Assembly: GCA_910574455.1 (NCBI GenBank)
Contig: CAJSYZ010000011.1
Location: forward strand, 1,178,001-1,242,000
Reading direction: 5' to 3'
Origin: Trichaptum fuscoviolaceum
Lineage: Eukaryota > Basidiomycota > Agaricomycetes > Hymenochaetales > Trichaptaceae
Length of the DNA: 64,000 nucleotides
Shown here: in pieces, positions 31,501 through 44,900 of the stretch
Numbering within the stretch: position 1 is the first letter of the stretch
Layout of the letters: each line of letters starts with the position of its first letter
Position numbers and translations under genes: made by a program
The notes under the pieces: model-generated
What the model saw: only the letters and a program-made list of their open reading frames with translations
Database searches by the model: none
What the model was told of the DNA's origin: nothing

Positions 31501-34500
31501 CCACGTGCTTACAATTCTAGGGGAGATGTTAACATGCCCCCCTCATGGCGTTCGGTTTAACGCGTAGCCACCTATCTCACAGGCATTGTGTCCCAAACCT
31601 AAGAGGAATACCCTACTATCTTTGGTTAAATACCTTGGACAAAGTGCCTTTTCCCTCATTCCCTTGGCAACTAGTTCAGTTATTAGCCATCAATTCCAGC
31701 TCCAGGTCTTGCGTCGGGTGCCGAACCAATATATCGACTATCACTGCCAATTTTTGTATCTGGCACAGATGAAATTCGCGCAGCAGCCGGAAACAGGCAG
31801 GTCAATGATCTGTGATATATTCATTTGAGGTCAAAGGTGATAAGCTTTACTATCTGTCATTAGTTGAGATATAATAAAACATATACTAGGCTACCATGGG
31901 CAGAGCTGCGCTATCGTCAGTCCAGCTCCATGCTTTGCTTCAATCTACGAGGACGGCCGGACGCAGCCGACTGCGCTCCCGTGAGCATTGCCAGACGCTC
32001 AAACTGACGCCGGCCCAAAATGGCCTCGTTAACCGCACTTTGAGAACCGACGAGTTCTGCCAGTACTAAGCACTGCATTCGAGATAGGCGCCATGACAAG
32101 CACTGGTTGTCGGAATCGCTATCTGTGTCACACGTATGGTTAATCACCAAATCGACCACGCACGCGAATTATACGTGGAAGTGGACCGGGCTACTGCTAT
32201 ATTGGATAACAGGTTATTGTTAGGCCAGGCGATGCCCTTTTCAGGCTAGGTGATGACCTGGAGTACTGCCGCTGATGTTTAATGTCTAGCCTAGAATTGG
32301 GTGCATTTGCAATCCCTAATGGGCGGCAACAGTGTCCCTGTTCCCAAATCCTTCAATCTCCGAGGTGTTTTATTCAAGTCGTGGTCGCGTTGTTATATTG
32401 CACGAATGTGCTATAAGTCAACAACAGCGTCTCCGCCATGTCCCGATGCTCTCGGAACTTGCTGCATCTGCTATTTTGCGAGGGTATTCAATCGTCACGT
32501 TGTCTAAGACCGGTTACTCGTGTTCGATGACCTTGGGAGTACTAGTTATAGCACAATTTTGGCCATTCCGAAAGGCTGTGCTTCTCATATTTAGGTCCTC
32601 GCGATCGCCAGCGGAGATAATGAAGCTCAGTTTCTTCAAGCCTCGGGAACGAGAAGAATGAAGTTCCGCTCGGTTCGCTCGTTTCTGAAGAGTGGGGTGA
32701 GTGTTCCTGCTCAGAGTTATTGGAAATATATCATTATTCCCTCACTGATTTTCGATTTTCTATGTAGCGAGATCGGGTTGTCATCGGAAGTCCGAGAGGC
32801 TGCTCTCAAGAGGTACGCCCACACATCGGGCTCGGTTCTAGTAGCCTGGTCCAGAGAAATCAAGCGTGACAAGGTTGACAGCTTGCATCTTCGCATTGCA
32901 TTGTCTCTCTGAGCCCTCTCACGGTTCGAAATTCGATCGCTCGGAGCGTGCCCGGGCTTCATGGATCGACGGAGACCAGCTGAAGTACATCTGCTCCTGC
33001 GTCCTCGCTTCAACCAGTACAACGTCTGGGCGATCCCCCCGAAGGTCACTCGCAAAGATTAGACTCGATTATTTGCAATTTCGTTCCTGGACGAAACTCA
33101 CGGGCGCTAATCATAGCTGATAGTGGTGTTACGTTCGAGCGCAATGTCAGATCGACCGTTGGCACGTTCTATCACGTCCACAAGATATCCGGCGCTACTC
33201 AACACCGTACCAGACGATTTTATCTGAGCTACGTACGCACCCCTCGAACTCTGTGTCAGCTCGGAACCTTTATCCCGTTTATCCTAATACTATCGACCGA
33301 CGATCCCTGGCTAAGCGTCATCCCATTGACCATCTACTGCGATCATACTTATGTGACATTCCGCATGCATCCCTCTTGTTCGAAAGAAGGAAATCCTCTA
33401 CCATATTCTGATCACAAAACAGAAGGCAAGACTGTCACAGTACCTGATGCATCGTAACTCTTCAAGCGCCGCGGCACCAGCTACAACTTTCGCAAACGTA
33501 CAGCAGCTATTCAATGTGCGTTATCGTCGAATCGCTTCAGACCCGGTGTCGGATGAATCAACGCCATCTTTCCACGACGTGCAGCGTGCTCACGAGCATT
33601 ATCGACTTTCTTGTATAGACGGAGTCCATGCCTTCGGCATACACCATATGCCACGTATCGGTCAATTCACTCCGTATCCAGGCGGGATCACTCAATTTAT
33701 CATCGGCGTCTTGCGTGTCCTTACTTCGACATCATTGCCCCCAAGGTTCTAAAGTTCCCGAGGAAGGCCAGGGTGATTGCATAAATATACGCAGGCCTTG
33801 AATCTCTAACCTTGTTAATCTTCTAGTTCTGTGCCTGGTGGCCGATACCTATATTTCCGGAGGAAAGAGGGTCCTATGCAATGGTGGCGAATTGGACCAC
33901 TGCGAACGACTGTTAGTCAGATGCTTTCCTCTAGTTCCTCAAATCGAGACGTTCTTTCATCTCAGACTTTTGCTCCGTGCGGGTGCCTTATGGATAATAC
34001 CTTCCAGCCTCATTGTCGGGGTTCGAAGTACACGTCCTTCGTATTTTGGGTTTGATGTGGATCTTTACTCGGATCGACGTCCACACATGTCGAGCACAAT
34101 CTAACCCTCTCCGCTATGATGGACTCCTACGTTCTTCTACAGCAGCTTGTTGGTGATCGGGCTGGAACTCGAGACCTGGAGGTCCAGAACGAGGGAGTTT
34201 CAATAAGCCATTGATCTATTAACCTGAGAAAATCGTCAATCCCAGGAATAGACGCAGGGTGAACTCTTTAAGCAGAGCGCGGCCTTAACAGCGCATGCTC
34301 AGTCGCAGGTTCTGGCCCTGATATTGATCGACGCCGGAGTCAGAGCAAGGAAGTCGAAGCCATGATCCATTGGACACGACTTACAAATGCGATCTATCGA
34401 GGCACAGCGCACCTGTGCGTATTCCATGCCTCCCGTTCACTAGATACAGATTTATGTATCAAGACGCAGCGCTGTATGACAAGATAGAACAAGGCCGTGG

Positions 34501-37500
34501 GTCGATGTAGAGTGGAATGCGGAATGTTCAGCGCTTGGTGTCATCAGAAGGATGCGAAGAGAGAAAGAAGTGCGCCTGTTCCCGTCCGAATTCACTAATC
34601 GAGAACGAATAGCGCGTGTTATCTCGGAGAAGTGGTGTGCCTAGTATCCTCCAGCAGCAGTCAGACAGCCAGTCACACCGAGTAGTTCCTGAGGGTTGGC
34701 ATGCCGGATGTCTCAGCTTGAGTGCGAGAGTGCGGGATTTCTCGATTACATTCTTCTGAAAGGACTGATGTTCCCATTTCCACTGTGCCTCAAAGCTGGC
34801 CCACCGTCAGCCAGCGTACATATTCGAATACCGTGACATTGGTGTGCTTGGCGTATCTAGATCTATCACCGCCGATTCACAGGGGGTACGTGCGTTTACA
34901 CGATTTACGTTTGCGTTTAACGTGCATTGTCATTCATGACATCTATTTCAGAAAGTGTGTTGATTCAGGGCGCCTGGATTGCCGGCCGCAACGTCGGCAG
35001 CGCTGAACGTCGATCCTGAGCTCTCATAGCTGTCAACCTTCAAGATTCGACGTACTGCTCTTGTTTCTTACTCTTGATCGTTCCAGATCGGGACACTGTC
35101 TTTATTATCTACACGTCCGACTACCGAGGAGCAGAGCATTCTTAATTCAAGAAGCAGAATTCGGGAGGCTGCCGAGTTTAGATCATGGTTGAATATGGAA
35201 GGATCTTTATGTGACCTTTCAAGTTTGTTTGGTCATCGCGTCTCACGGCACAGCTCGGCGGTCGTGCTATTCCGTCGCCGACTGATGCAGTGTCTTGATT
35301 TTTCAAATGTCGCGGTGACCATACGCTTGCGCAGTGCTGATGGCGAGCGAATTGTTCCGCTGCCCAGTTATTCGCTACCAACTCTATGCTGCTACGCACG
35401 CTGGTATAGCCTGTGTATGCTTTTTCAATTGTGGAATGTCAACGGAGTTAATTTACCCCACGCAAGGTACATCCAGCCCGAAGCCCATGTCTGGAATGAG
35501 CTATCAAGAGGCCCCGGATTTCCTTGCGAAGTCGTAAAAGGTCCACCATACGGCGCCAGATCCTGTTCTCATCGACAGAAGGATTGAATGAATCAACTTC
35601 TGAATGGTGAAATAGATGGCCACAACTCCAAGTCCGCGCGTCTACACTGATGTGCTCTAGTGACGATCTTCACATCAAGTGCGGAGCTGACTTAACACTC
35701 TTGCTCTTCGCTTCGCAATGCATGACCTTTGTCCGATCATGACTTTCGGTACGACGTGCAGTGTTATGCGATCTGTCGACAGAATCATCAAGATGTTTTT
35801 CTTCTACGGAGGTTATACATCAACGTTGCGGGGGGTCCATTCATCAACATATCTCGCGTGCCTGGTCAATGAGCTCTTTGTTATCCTGGCGCTAAGGTAG
35901 CAAACTATCCGCCAGCGATATGTTTCCTACCCTTTCCTGTGCCGCGTAGCGTTGGACTCAGCCTTCCATTTGATCTTTCATCTCTTTGCATCAAAAAACG
36001 TTCATCAAGGAGCATCTAACTCAGAAGGACATGAGTTGGATTTGGTGTAGCATTGGACTTCACGCAGGCAGGTGTTTGAATTGTCAGATCGGTCGTACGC
36101 TATTCGTTAAGGTCAGGCTGCCAGTGAAGAGGCCGTATTGTCAAACATCCCATCTTCTGTCACTTCACAACCCATATGATCCGTCAGAGATGATATTCAA
36201 GTGCAATGCGATTGCTCCGGATCTCTGCAGCATGTTGTTCTTACATACAGCTACTCAGTCTTCCATCAGTATTGCTTTATCTTCAGATGGAATCTTCCAC
36301 AACGGAAATCTCAATCGTGCCAAAAGCTGTAACAAATACCGAAGAGTACTATGTGCACCTACAGCCCTCATGGATACTCGGAACTATTGTTTACGTACCT
36401 TACTACGATACCGCATAGACACTTCGCATAGTGAGAACCAAAGAGCAACGCACATCACTGTTCACAGCTGCGTTGAATTAATTTCATCGATGCACTCCGA
36501 GAAGACCATAGCTTTACATTCGTGGTCGTCGTCCATCGTGACAAGAACCATGGACAGAGACTTGTACCATGGTCTTCTACTGACCGGGGGTCAGAACTTC
36601 CCTCACCTCAGGCTCTCCCCGAAATTCTAATCAATCTGCTCGGCAGCTTGTCTCCGAAGAGGTGAGACGCAAACGTAGTGTGATGCCACCGGCATGAAAA
36701 TCGTATCTACCGTGAATGACCGAACATTGTTATGACTTGGGATGGTCCTCAAACATATGAAAGTATGAGATTCCCCCCTCTTACCTTATGCCCCAAGTAT
36801 GGTGGGCCTTCAAACGGTCTGCAACCCTCTTTCCCCCTCTTCCTCACCCTTCACCCTCACTCGACGGCGAAAACGACGTTCCAAGCGGGGCGCAAGAACT
36901 TCTGAACACATTTCGTCCTTTGAAACAATGACGTCCCCAGCCTGCTATACTGCATATCTCATATGAGTCTCATTGGCAGGTAATGAACAAGGCATACATA
37001 CTATGACGTCAAGAGTCTCTTTGATAGAAACACACTTAAGTAGGTAAAGATTTGTATCTTGTCATATTTGATTGATTGTGCACTAGATGAGGACCACTTT
37101 CTTGGGGTTCGATGAGCTACCAGCAACACCTGAGGCACCACCTGGACGCATCTGACAAGAATTATAATGGAAATATAACAAAAACGATCATGAATAAGGC
37201 GCCGAGTTGCCTTCACTAGCTTGGTGTTCACGGTGACTGAAACTGAGGATTTCTATATGAGATTGACAGGTAGGTCCTTCTCGCTTCGATGCTCAAGTAG
37301 AGAACTCACTGTAAATCATATCACTTATGAACGGTCAGGAGCGAATGAGTCGCAGATACTCTATTACCCATACTTCAAAACTTGATTAACAATTCCCCGA
37401 GTATCACGAAGTGGAGTCGCAGAATTACATATGCCTTGAAATACATTGAGGCTGTCAAACTGAGTTACAGTTGAAGTAAGTTGCGAAATATCAGCTTCTG

Positions 37501-38214
37501 AGGAACGGAAATATGATCATGTGAATGGACATAATGGTTGTCGTATTGCTTCGTATGAACATGTACAACATGAGAACCCTGGCTTCGAAGTTTCGGATAT
37601 GAAGTATGAAAGCTAGTCGAACACGTACAGCCTTCAAACCAATGTGCACTGCATCAAGCCTACATGCTTTGGGGTAGAACCATTGCGCTTTTATTTGTCT
37701 GAGGAATCAAACTTCAGTGTCGCTTTTCTGTGGTAAAGAATGCTATGGTGACAAACAAGTGCAAATGACGATCACGCAAATTGCCGCCGAGCGAATGTTT
37801 TGAGATTGGTTAGACTCGCGGGTCAAACAACAATGACAAGATACCTCGAGGAATTTCGGATCCCTTTAAACGCATATACCACAAGACATACCGCATAAGT
37901 AGTATTCCCATTGTACAGCATATCCAATTCCACCACCGGTGACCATACACTCCCCGATTCAGCCTTACATGCTCGCGACTTACAAAAAGTTTCTCATGCT
38001 TAATTATCTGTTGATATGCATAGATGTGAGGGATCTACTGTACCAGCCCAAGTGTGTGTCAATTGTGCTTTAATGAGGACCAGGCTCTTCAGTAAGTTCA
38101 TGAGTATGCAACTGGTTTCAGTGCAACGTAGAAGGAAGGACACGCACCCAGATAAGCGTTTTATCAAACGCTCGAGTTTAGGAGTGTATCGCAGCTACTA
38201 TTAGTCACTAAGTG
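28533..38214. other. Long gene-free stretch
   Basis: No domain-bearing frame or splice-consistent exon set in nearly 10 kb. The first 170 bases are probably the leader of the DIRS-like element and hold two hairpins: TATGCGCG/CGCGCATA (28608-28628) and GGTGAC/GTCAC near 28642-28655. A 14-mer (CAACTTGTACAGTA, 28703-28716) recurs at 10707-10720 by the other end of the element. The rest shows no RNA gene. Confidence 0.45.
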
Positions 38215-41200
38215 AAGTAATCCATAGTGACCGCCGGTGCGGCTCACCGTTAGCGATGGCTTGAACGTGAACCATCCCCGACGAATACGCTTACGCCGCT
38301 ATGTCAGGTGTGTCTATCAAGTGGCGTCAAGAACGATATTACTGAGATAGACAAAGAACTTGCGAAAAAGAGCACCTCTCTCCTTTCCCTCGCAGTTAAA
38401 TTAAATTTATGACCGCTGAATACCACTCATTACCATTATTCAGTTTTACGATTTGTCCCTCATTGTCTCGTAGCTGCGAAATAGCGATCCAGAGCTAAAT
38501 AAGGAAGAGATGTATGCAAAGCATGGCTGATCGATATGGCGTAGTGACGTGTCGATCCGATCTAAACTTCAATTTCGGAGCCTGGTGATTGATCCAAGAA
38601 CTAGGAAGGCGATCGGCATATTCCAATAATGGATTTGTCGTCGCCGAATTATCCCAAAGTCATGTGCGAACGACCCAATGACCCGGATGGACTTGGGTAG
38701 GGGGATGGTGAATACCTGAAGCAGATAAATGATGTATCAAGCTACTAGATTCTTACTTCTCCGTAGGTACACTTACGAGCATTGCAATGACATCGTGTAA
38801 TTAGCTTTGTTGGGGAGACTTAACGTGCTGCTTGATTGCTAAACAAAGAGGTTGAGCATTTCGCGGGTATTATCAGACGCTTTTGGTTTTCACCTATATC
38901 AAAATCAGTTGTGAGTGAGATGATACGACTCATCTCTTAGTAACCGCAGGCGTAGTTCGCCGGCAACGATAGGCTGAATGTGGGCCGTCTCCGACGGATA
39001 CGCTGACGCCGCTACGTCAGGAGTGAGCATCTAGTAAAGCCAAGATCGAGCTCGTTAGATTCGAGGATATTACTGAACAATCTCCTCTCTCCCTTCCCTC
39101 GCCGATTACTAATTAATATCTGGCATTGTTGAACACCATTCACAACGAGGCCTCACTTCCGATTGTAGCTTTTTAAAAGCGATAGTGGGACAGATATGGA
39201 AGAGCTGCAGTCAAAACAGGGCTGATAGATGTGGCGCATCGGTACAGTATGTCGATCCGATCTAAGCCTCGAATTCGAAGCGTGTCGATTGATCTGTCTT
39301 CTTCCACGATTAAGCTTTAGGAGGGCCTTCGGACAACGGCCGGCGTCTTGTCTTCCTACCAACTATGCTCCGGATGAGCCATATAGAGCAGGATACTCAG
39401 GGATGTAACTTCTAGGGGACGCCAAACCGTCGTATCGCGATGATCATCGTCCCGAATGATCACCATCGCATCGCCGAGTGGCGCATCCCCATACGTCGTG
39501 TGTGAGTGACTGCAAGGCGCGGATAACTTGTGGTAGACCCGAGAGTAGCTATTCAGCCCATCAAGCCACTGGGCTCTTACATCAAGTACGTAGCTCCCGG
39601 TCCCGGCACACGCACTTACGGGGATTGCAGTGCCCTCTGTCTCGTTAGACTCGCCGGGAGACTTGACGTGCTCGCGCAATTGGTAGACACTGAGTTTCTA
39701 CCAATCGCGCGCATTATCAGACACAGACGGAGTTCCACTTATACCTGAGTAAATTACGAATGAGATAATGTGTATAGCATGAATGGTATGATATCTGACA
39801 TAACGTGTCTTTTCAATTACCGATTTCAGTAACACATTGTATAGAACCTTTGACGAGAGTACGTAGAAGTACGCGATGCGGCGCGTCTCCGAATGTTCCA
39901 AGTAACATAATCGAATTGATAGGTCCAAGCGCCTCACGAATACAACGTTGGACGGGCATGTCCGGCGATTGGTGATGAAACCGGAATTGATGATTGATTA
40001 GCGTATTATCCCAATCTGCGATGGGACCAGAGTGAAGGCTGACCCGAAGGTCAATGTGCCTGGGGCTACCTGCCGTCTTAGCTGCGTTACAATAATATGC
40101 TAGGCTCGGCCATCAAGTCAGGTTGCCGCTCTAAATGGATTGTGAGTCTAATGTCCCAATGCTGCGCATTCGGAGTCATCGAAGTTAGGAGTTCTCGGAA
40201 ATGTAGCATTTCATTCGGCCCCTTTCTAAGTGAGTCTCGGCGGTGCTAATTGTGGGATGATACAGGTGCATGGTAGTTCAAGACAAAGAGTCGTGCAGTG
40301 AAGTCAACCTGCGTCACTGATGTTGCACTTCATTGGTGTTGTGCGCAAACAAATGCAAATTGTCGATCTCGGGATATGCCGCTGAAAATTTGAGTTGTTC
40401 AAATCTTGCGCCTGAGTCAACTTCTTTTGCGAACGGAGTACTGAGCTTTCGTCACCAAGCCTCGCTTCTTGTATCTCTATCATTCCATGGGAAACCTGGA
40501 AGGCATGAAACTTGATTTAATGCACGTCCACGAAGCCACGAAGATACCACTTCTGGATCAGCTCTGCAAAAGCGATAGCGGGACGAATAAAGGAGAGTAT
40601 AGTCAAAGCAGGGTTAATAGATGTGGCGCATCAATACAGAATGTCGATCCGATCTAAGCTTCGACTGCGAAGCACGTCGTTTGATCTGTCTTCTTCCACG
40701 ATTAAGCTTTAGGAGGGCCTTCGGACAACGGCCGGCGTCTTGTCTTCCTACCACCTATGCTCCGGATGAGCCGCATAGAGCAGGATACTCAGGGATGTAA
40801 CTTCTAGAGGACGCCAAACCGTCGTATCGCGATGATCATCGTCCCGAATGATCACCATCGCACGCCGAGTGGCGAATCCCCATACGTCGTGTGTGAGCGA
40901 CTGCAAGGCGCGGATAACTTGTGGTAGACCCGAGAGTAGCTATTCAGCACATCAAGCCACTGGGCTCTTACATCAAGTACGTAGCTCCCGGTCCCGGCAC
41001 ACGCACTTACGGGGATTGCAGTGCCCTCTGTCTCGTTAGACTCGCCGGGAGACTTGACGTGCTCGCGCAATTGGTAGACACTGAGTTTCTACCAATCGCG
41101 CGCATTATCGGACACAGACGGAGTTCTACTTATACCTGAGTAAATTACGAATGAGATAATGTGTATAGCATGAATGGTATGATATCTGACATAACGTGTC

Positions 41201-41948
41201 TTTTCAATTACCGATTTCAGTAACACATTGTATAGAACCTTTGACGAGAGTACGTAGAAGTACGCGATGCGGCGCGTCTCCGAATGTTCCAAGTAACATA
41301 ATCGAATTGATAGGTCCAAGCGCCTCACGAATACAACGTTGGAAGGGCATGTCCGGCGATTGGTGATGAAACCGGAATTGGTGATTGATTAGCGTATTAT
41401 CCCATTCTGCGATGGGACCAGAGTGAAGGCTGACCCGAAGGTCAATGTGCCTGGGGCTACCTGCTGTCTTAGCTGCGTTACAATAATATGCTAGGCTCGG
41501 CCATCAAGTCAGGTTGCCGCTCTAAATGGATTGTGAGTCTAATGTCCCAATGCTGCGCATTCGGAGTCATCGAAGTTAGGAGTTCTCGGAAATGTAGCAT
41601 TTCATTCGGCCCCTTTCTAAGTGAGTCTCGGCGGTGCTAATTGTGGGATGATACAGGACCATGGAAGTTCAAGTCAAAGAGTCGTGCAGTAGAGTCAACT
41701 GATGTTGCACTTCATTGGTGTTCAAGTTGTGTGCAAACAAATGCAAATTGTCGATCTCGGGATATGCCGCTGAAAAAATGAGTTGTTCAAATTTTGCGCC
41801 TGAGTCAACTTCTTTTGCGAACGGAGTGCTGAGCTTTCGTCACCAATCCTCGCTTCTTGTATCTCTATCATTCCATGGGAAACCTGGAAGGCATGAAACT
41901 TGATTTAATGCACGTCCACGAAGCCATGAAGATACCACTTCTGGATCA
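38215..41948. repeat. Three-copy tandem repeat: diverged copy A, near-identical copies B and C
   Basis: Copy C (40561-41948) repeats the distal part of copy B (about 39168-40560) at a period of about 1392 bp with few differences. An older, strongly diverged copy A (38215-38935) matches the first part of B (38936-39770), sharing blocks such as GTCGATCCGATCTAA, CACTTACG, ATTGCA and TATTATCAGAC. B and C contain an imperfect hairpin with a 14-bp stem (one mismatch) and 9-nt loop at 39673-39711 and 41064-41102; A has lost it. A minus-strand frame of about 107 codons in B (39679-39356) is truncated in C by a one-base deletion; I do not recognise it. Confidence 0.7.
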
Positions 41949-44900
41949 TCCACCCGACTATGGGGGCTCATCTAATGATTGGATACTCGTTCATCAAGCA
42001 CACAATGATATGTTTAACCACTAGACTCCCATAAGTACATCAGCGTTGAGATGAGTTCGACACGGCTCCCAACATATCTCGGCTGCGCTGGACAAGCACA
42101 CGTAAACAACGCCGCCGCATCGTAAAGTACATTGAGGGCTGAAACATGATAGGTTGGGGAGTGGGCGACTTATGGTAAGCATTTCTCTCTTTCATCTGCA
42201 CCAGTTGAATGGTATAACGACATCATGATGTTGCTAGGTGCCAGCGAAAGACATGGATATTCCAGTCCCATATCAAGCAATATATATTCAATTGCAATCG
42301 CGCTCGTCGAAGCTTGGCTCTGAACCTCATATCAAAGTGAGCTCTCACATGATTTCTTTTATACTTAAAAGACCCGTCGCAGACAGTTCGAGGCACATGA
42401 GGCGCTCAGCTAGGATAACAGATATTCCTTTTCCCTGGTGGCACCATCTGGCCGTTCGTTTTTGTTCTTCCTGGAGGGAAACGAGGCATTCGTGTTCCCC
42501 GTCCTGACGGAGAACTCCTGTTACACAATTTCTACTTTCTATTCACTCATGGGAACTTCCGATAGGAAAACGGTGTGAGGTAAGCCTTGAATATAATGCA
42601 GAATGGCTTTACGTTCCTTGTTACATATTTGTGTACAGATACTTGCCTGGAGAATGGTCGCGTAAGATACACGCGTAGTGAAGCCGGCGTTTCATATCAT
42701 TCACGCGGTCTGCTCTTGCCCTCTGCAAGCTGTATCATCTCTGGGTCGTTCGCGAGGTCGTAGGACGCAACGTAAGGCTATCTATGTAGCCTTGGACTTG
42801 CACTGCAAATCCTCCGATCCTCCACTTCACTGTGGTACAGGAGTCCGTCAGTGTCACCCCGAGTACCCAATAGGTGCGTGGCTTCCGAGTGTTACCGAGC
42901 CGAAAGCGGATTACGCTTAATAACGATTATGTTTCCAGAACCGATTGAAAATAAGCTTCTTCGTCTCGGCCAAAATAATTGCTTCTTTACTCACGCGACG
43001 CCATTCTGCAATCTGCATAACCACAACACCACGTACTGTCCTGTCTTGATCTTTGCCAGAGGATCCCTTAAATCTCTCGGACGAAGTAAACAGCCGACCC
43101 CTAAATGGAAGGGACCGGACAGACAAGTTACTCGGATACGTTGTTGTAATCTTTGAGCCTAAACGCTTCATTTCGAGCACCTTCCTTCTGCAGGAGTAGG
43201 TTCGTCGACTCACTTGCCCACTGTGACGGGCAACCTATTTTGCGAAGCTCATAACGGAGCTTCAGCACTTCCCCCGGAAGCTTCTCAGTCTTCCCGTCTA
43301 TGGACCGCTCCATCCCCCGGCTATCTCGCTTAACAGCCTTCTCAAATGCCAGTCCACTACGCTGATACATTGATTTTCCGCACCACACAGCCGCACTTTA
43401 TGATTCGGACTCCACGAATTGCCAGTGACGCGTCGCACTCGACCGAGTCAGTGTATATATTTATGGGTCAAAGAGCACTCGATGATCTGGCCCGCCTCGC
43501 CCATCGGTCACCCGATGCATGTACTTCTGCACTTTATCACCGCCATATGAGAGACTTCTTCTGGGAGTCTCCACTCGCCGGCATCGCCTTTGGGCCTTCA
43601 TCGCTTTGGAGTCTGAATCAGCAGGTGTTTATGCTTCGGGCGTTCTATCCCCGAAGACTTTATCATTGACAAACGTTTTAATACCAGAAAAGGCCTCTCT
43701 TTTCACTTCTTTACTCTTGCTAATAACGCTCGATTCCCGTGCACTTCTGGCCATCTGCTGGGCAAATTACATGGTCAATTTCGCCCACATTGCTTAGTCA
43801 TCGATCGTCGGGCATTTGCGGAATATGACTATAGCGGGCGGACCATCGAAGAACCAACTGTCGTCGGGGAAGATATCTGCTGCGTCGGATTACACGCTCG
43901 TATTAGCGGTGAGCATAGCTTAGCTCGCGAGCCTTGAACTATCCGCAGATCGACTAGATCGTCGGTTGCATTCCCACTTAAACTCCTCTTTGCATGGAGC
44001 TCGTGACCAGTCATCGATTGCAAAGAATAACGACGACCTGTATCGATGAATAAAGCACATTCGGGATAGACAACGATAACTTCCATTCTACCGAGTATCG
44101 ACTGTTCGACTGTTGGCCGTTCTACTGAAACTCAGGGCAATCTTTGTCGACCCACCAGGAAAGGATATCCCTGGGTAGTAGACACCTTGTTGTGATTGGC
44201 TATTGACCTTCAGATTTTGTCTTTCCTGTCAATTCGATACCTTTGATACCTGAGCTTGGCGATAAAGTCGTCATAGAGGTCCGAGCCATCATTCAAAGAG
44301 ATTCGACGATATTTTCCCTGCAGAAAGCCGGAGTCGAAGAAGGACATTTTGTTGCATTTTTAACATGCGGGTTACATGTTTCACTGCGTGTACGAGAGAC
44401 AGTCTCTTGGGAAGATTGATATCTCGTATGTTTCCGTAGTACGTACTGAAGGTTACTCTGCTTACGATAAATCATCGATGATCAGCACTTGGATCAGATG
44501 CCGACCCAGGTCTCGGACCCTCAGTCATCGCATGCAGAAAGTGTAACTATAAGCATGTAGATCAAATGAATCGCTCATCTAACCGTAAGTCCGAAACACA
44601 ATTATGATACAATGCTCAGCATAACAATCCCTCCCTTAAACTATGATAGGATACTGTACCTCAAATCATCCCGACATAAGAGATAGCGATTGAAGCTACA
44701 CTTCGGACACGCGACAGTATCTCTGCTGGTGTCTTATCCTTTATGAAACTCGTTCCGGATTGTCCGAACCTCCGGAGAGGTCCGGCCGATCTCATTGTTT
44801 ACAGACTCACAAGCGCGAGAGACTATGCCTCGTGTGCTTGAAATTCCAATCCACGAGACTCTATTCTTATTTATGGATTCTCATTGGCTTGCCCTCCCTG

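Noticed and set aside
31076..31567. 163-codon plus-strand frame
   Set aside because: A frame this long is expected about once by chance in a 64-kb window; no motif or splice partners.
43128..43388. Minus-strand frame with charged, protein-like composition
   Set aside because: No family recognised and no neighbouring exon joins in frame.
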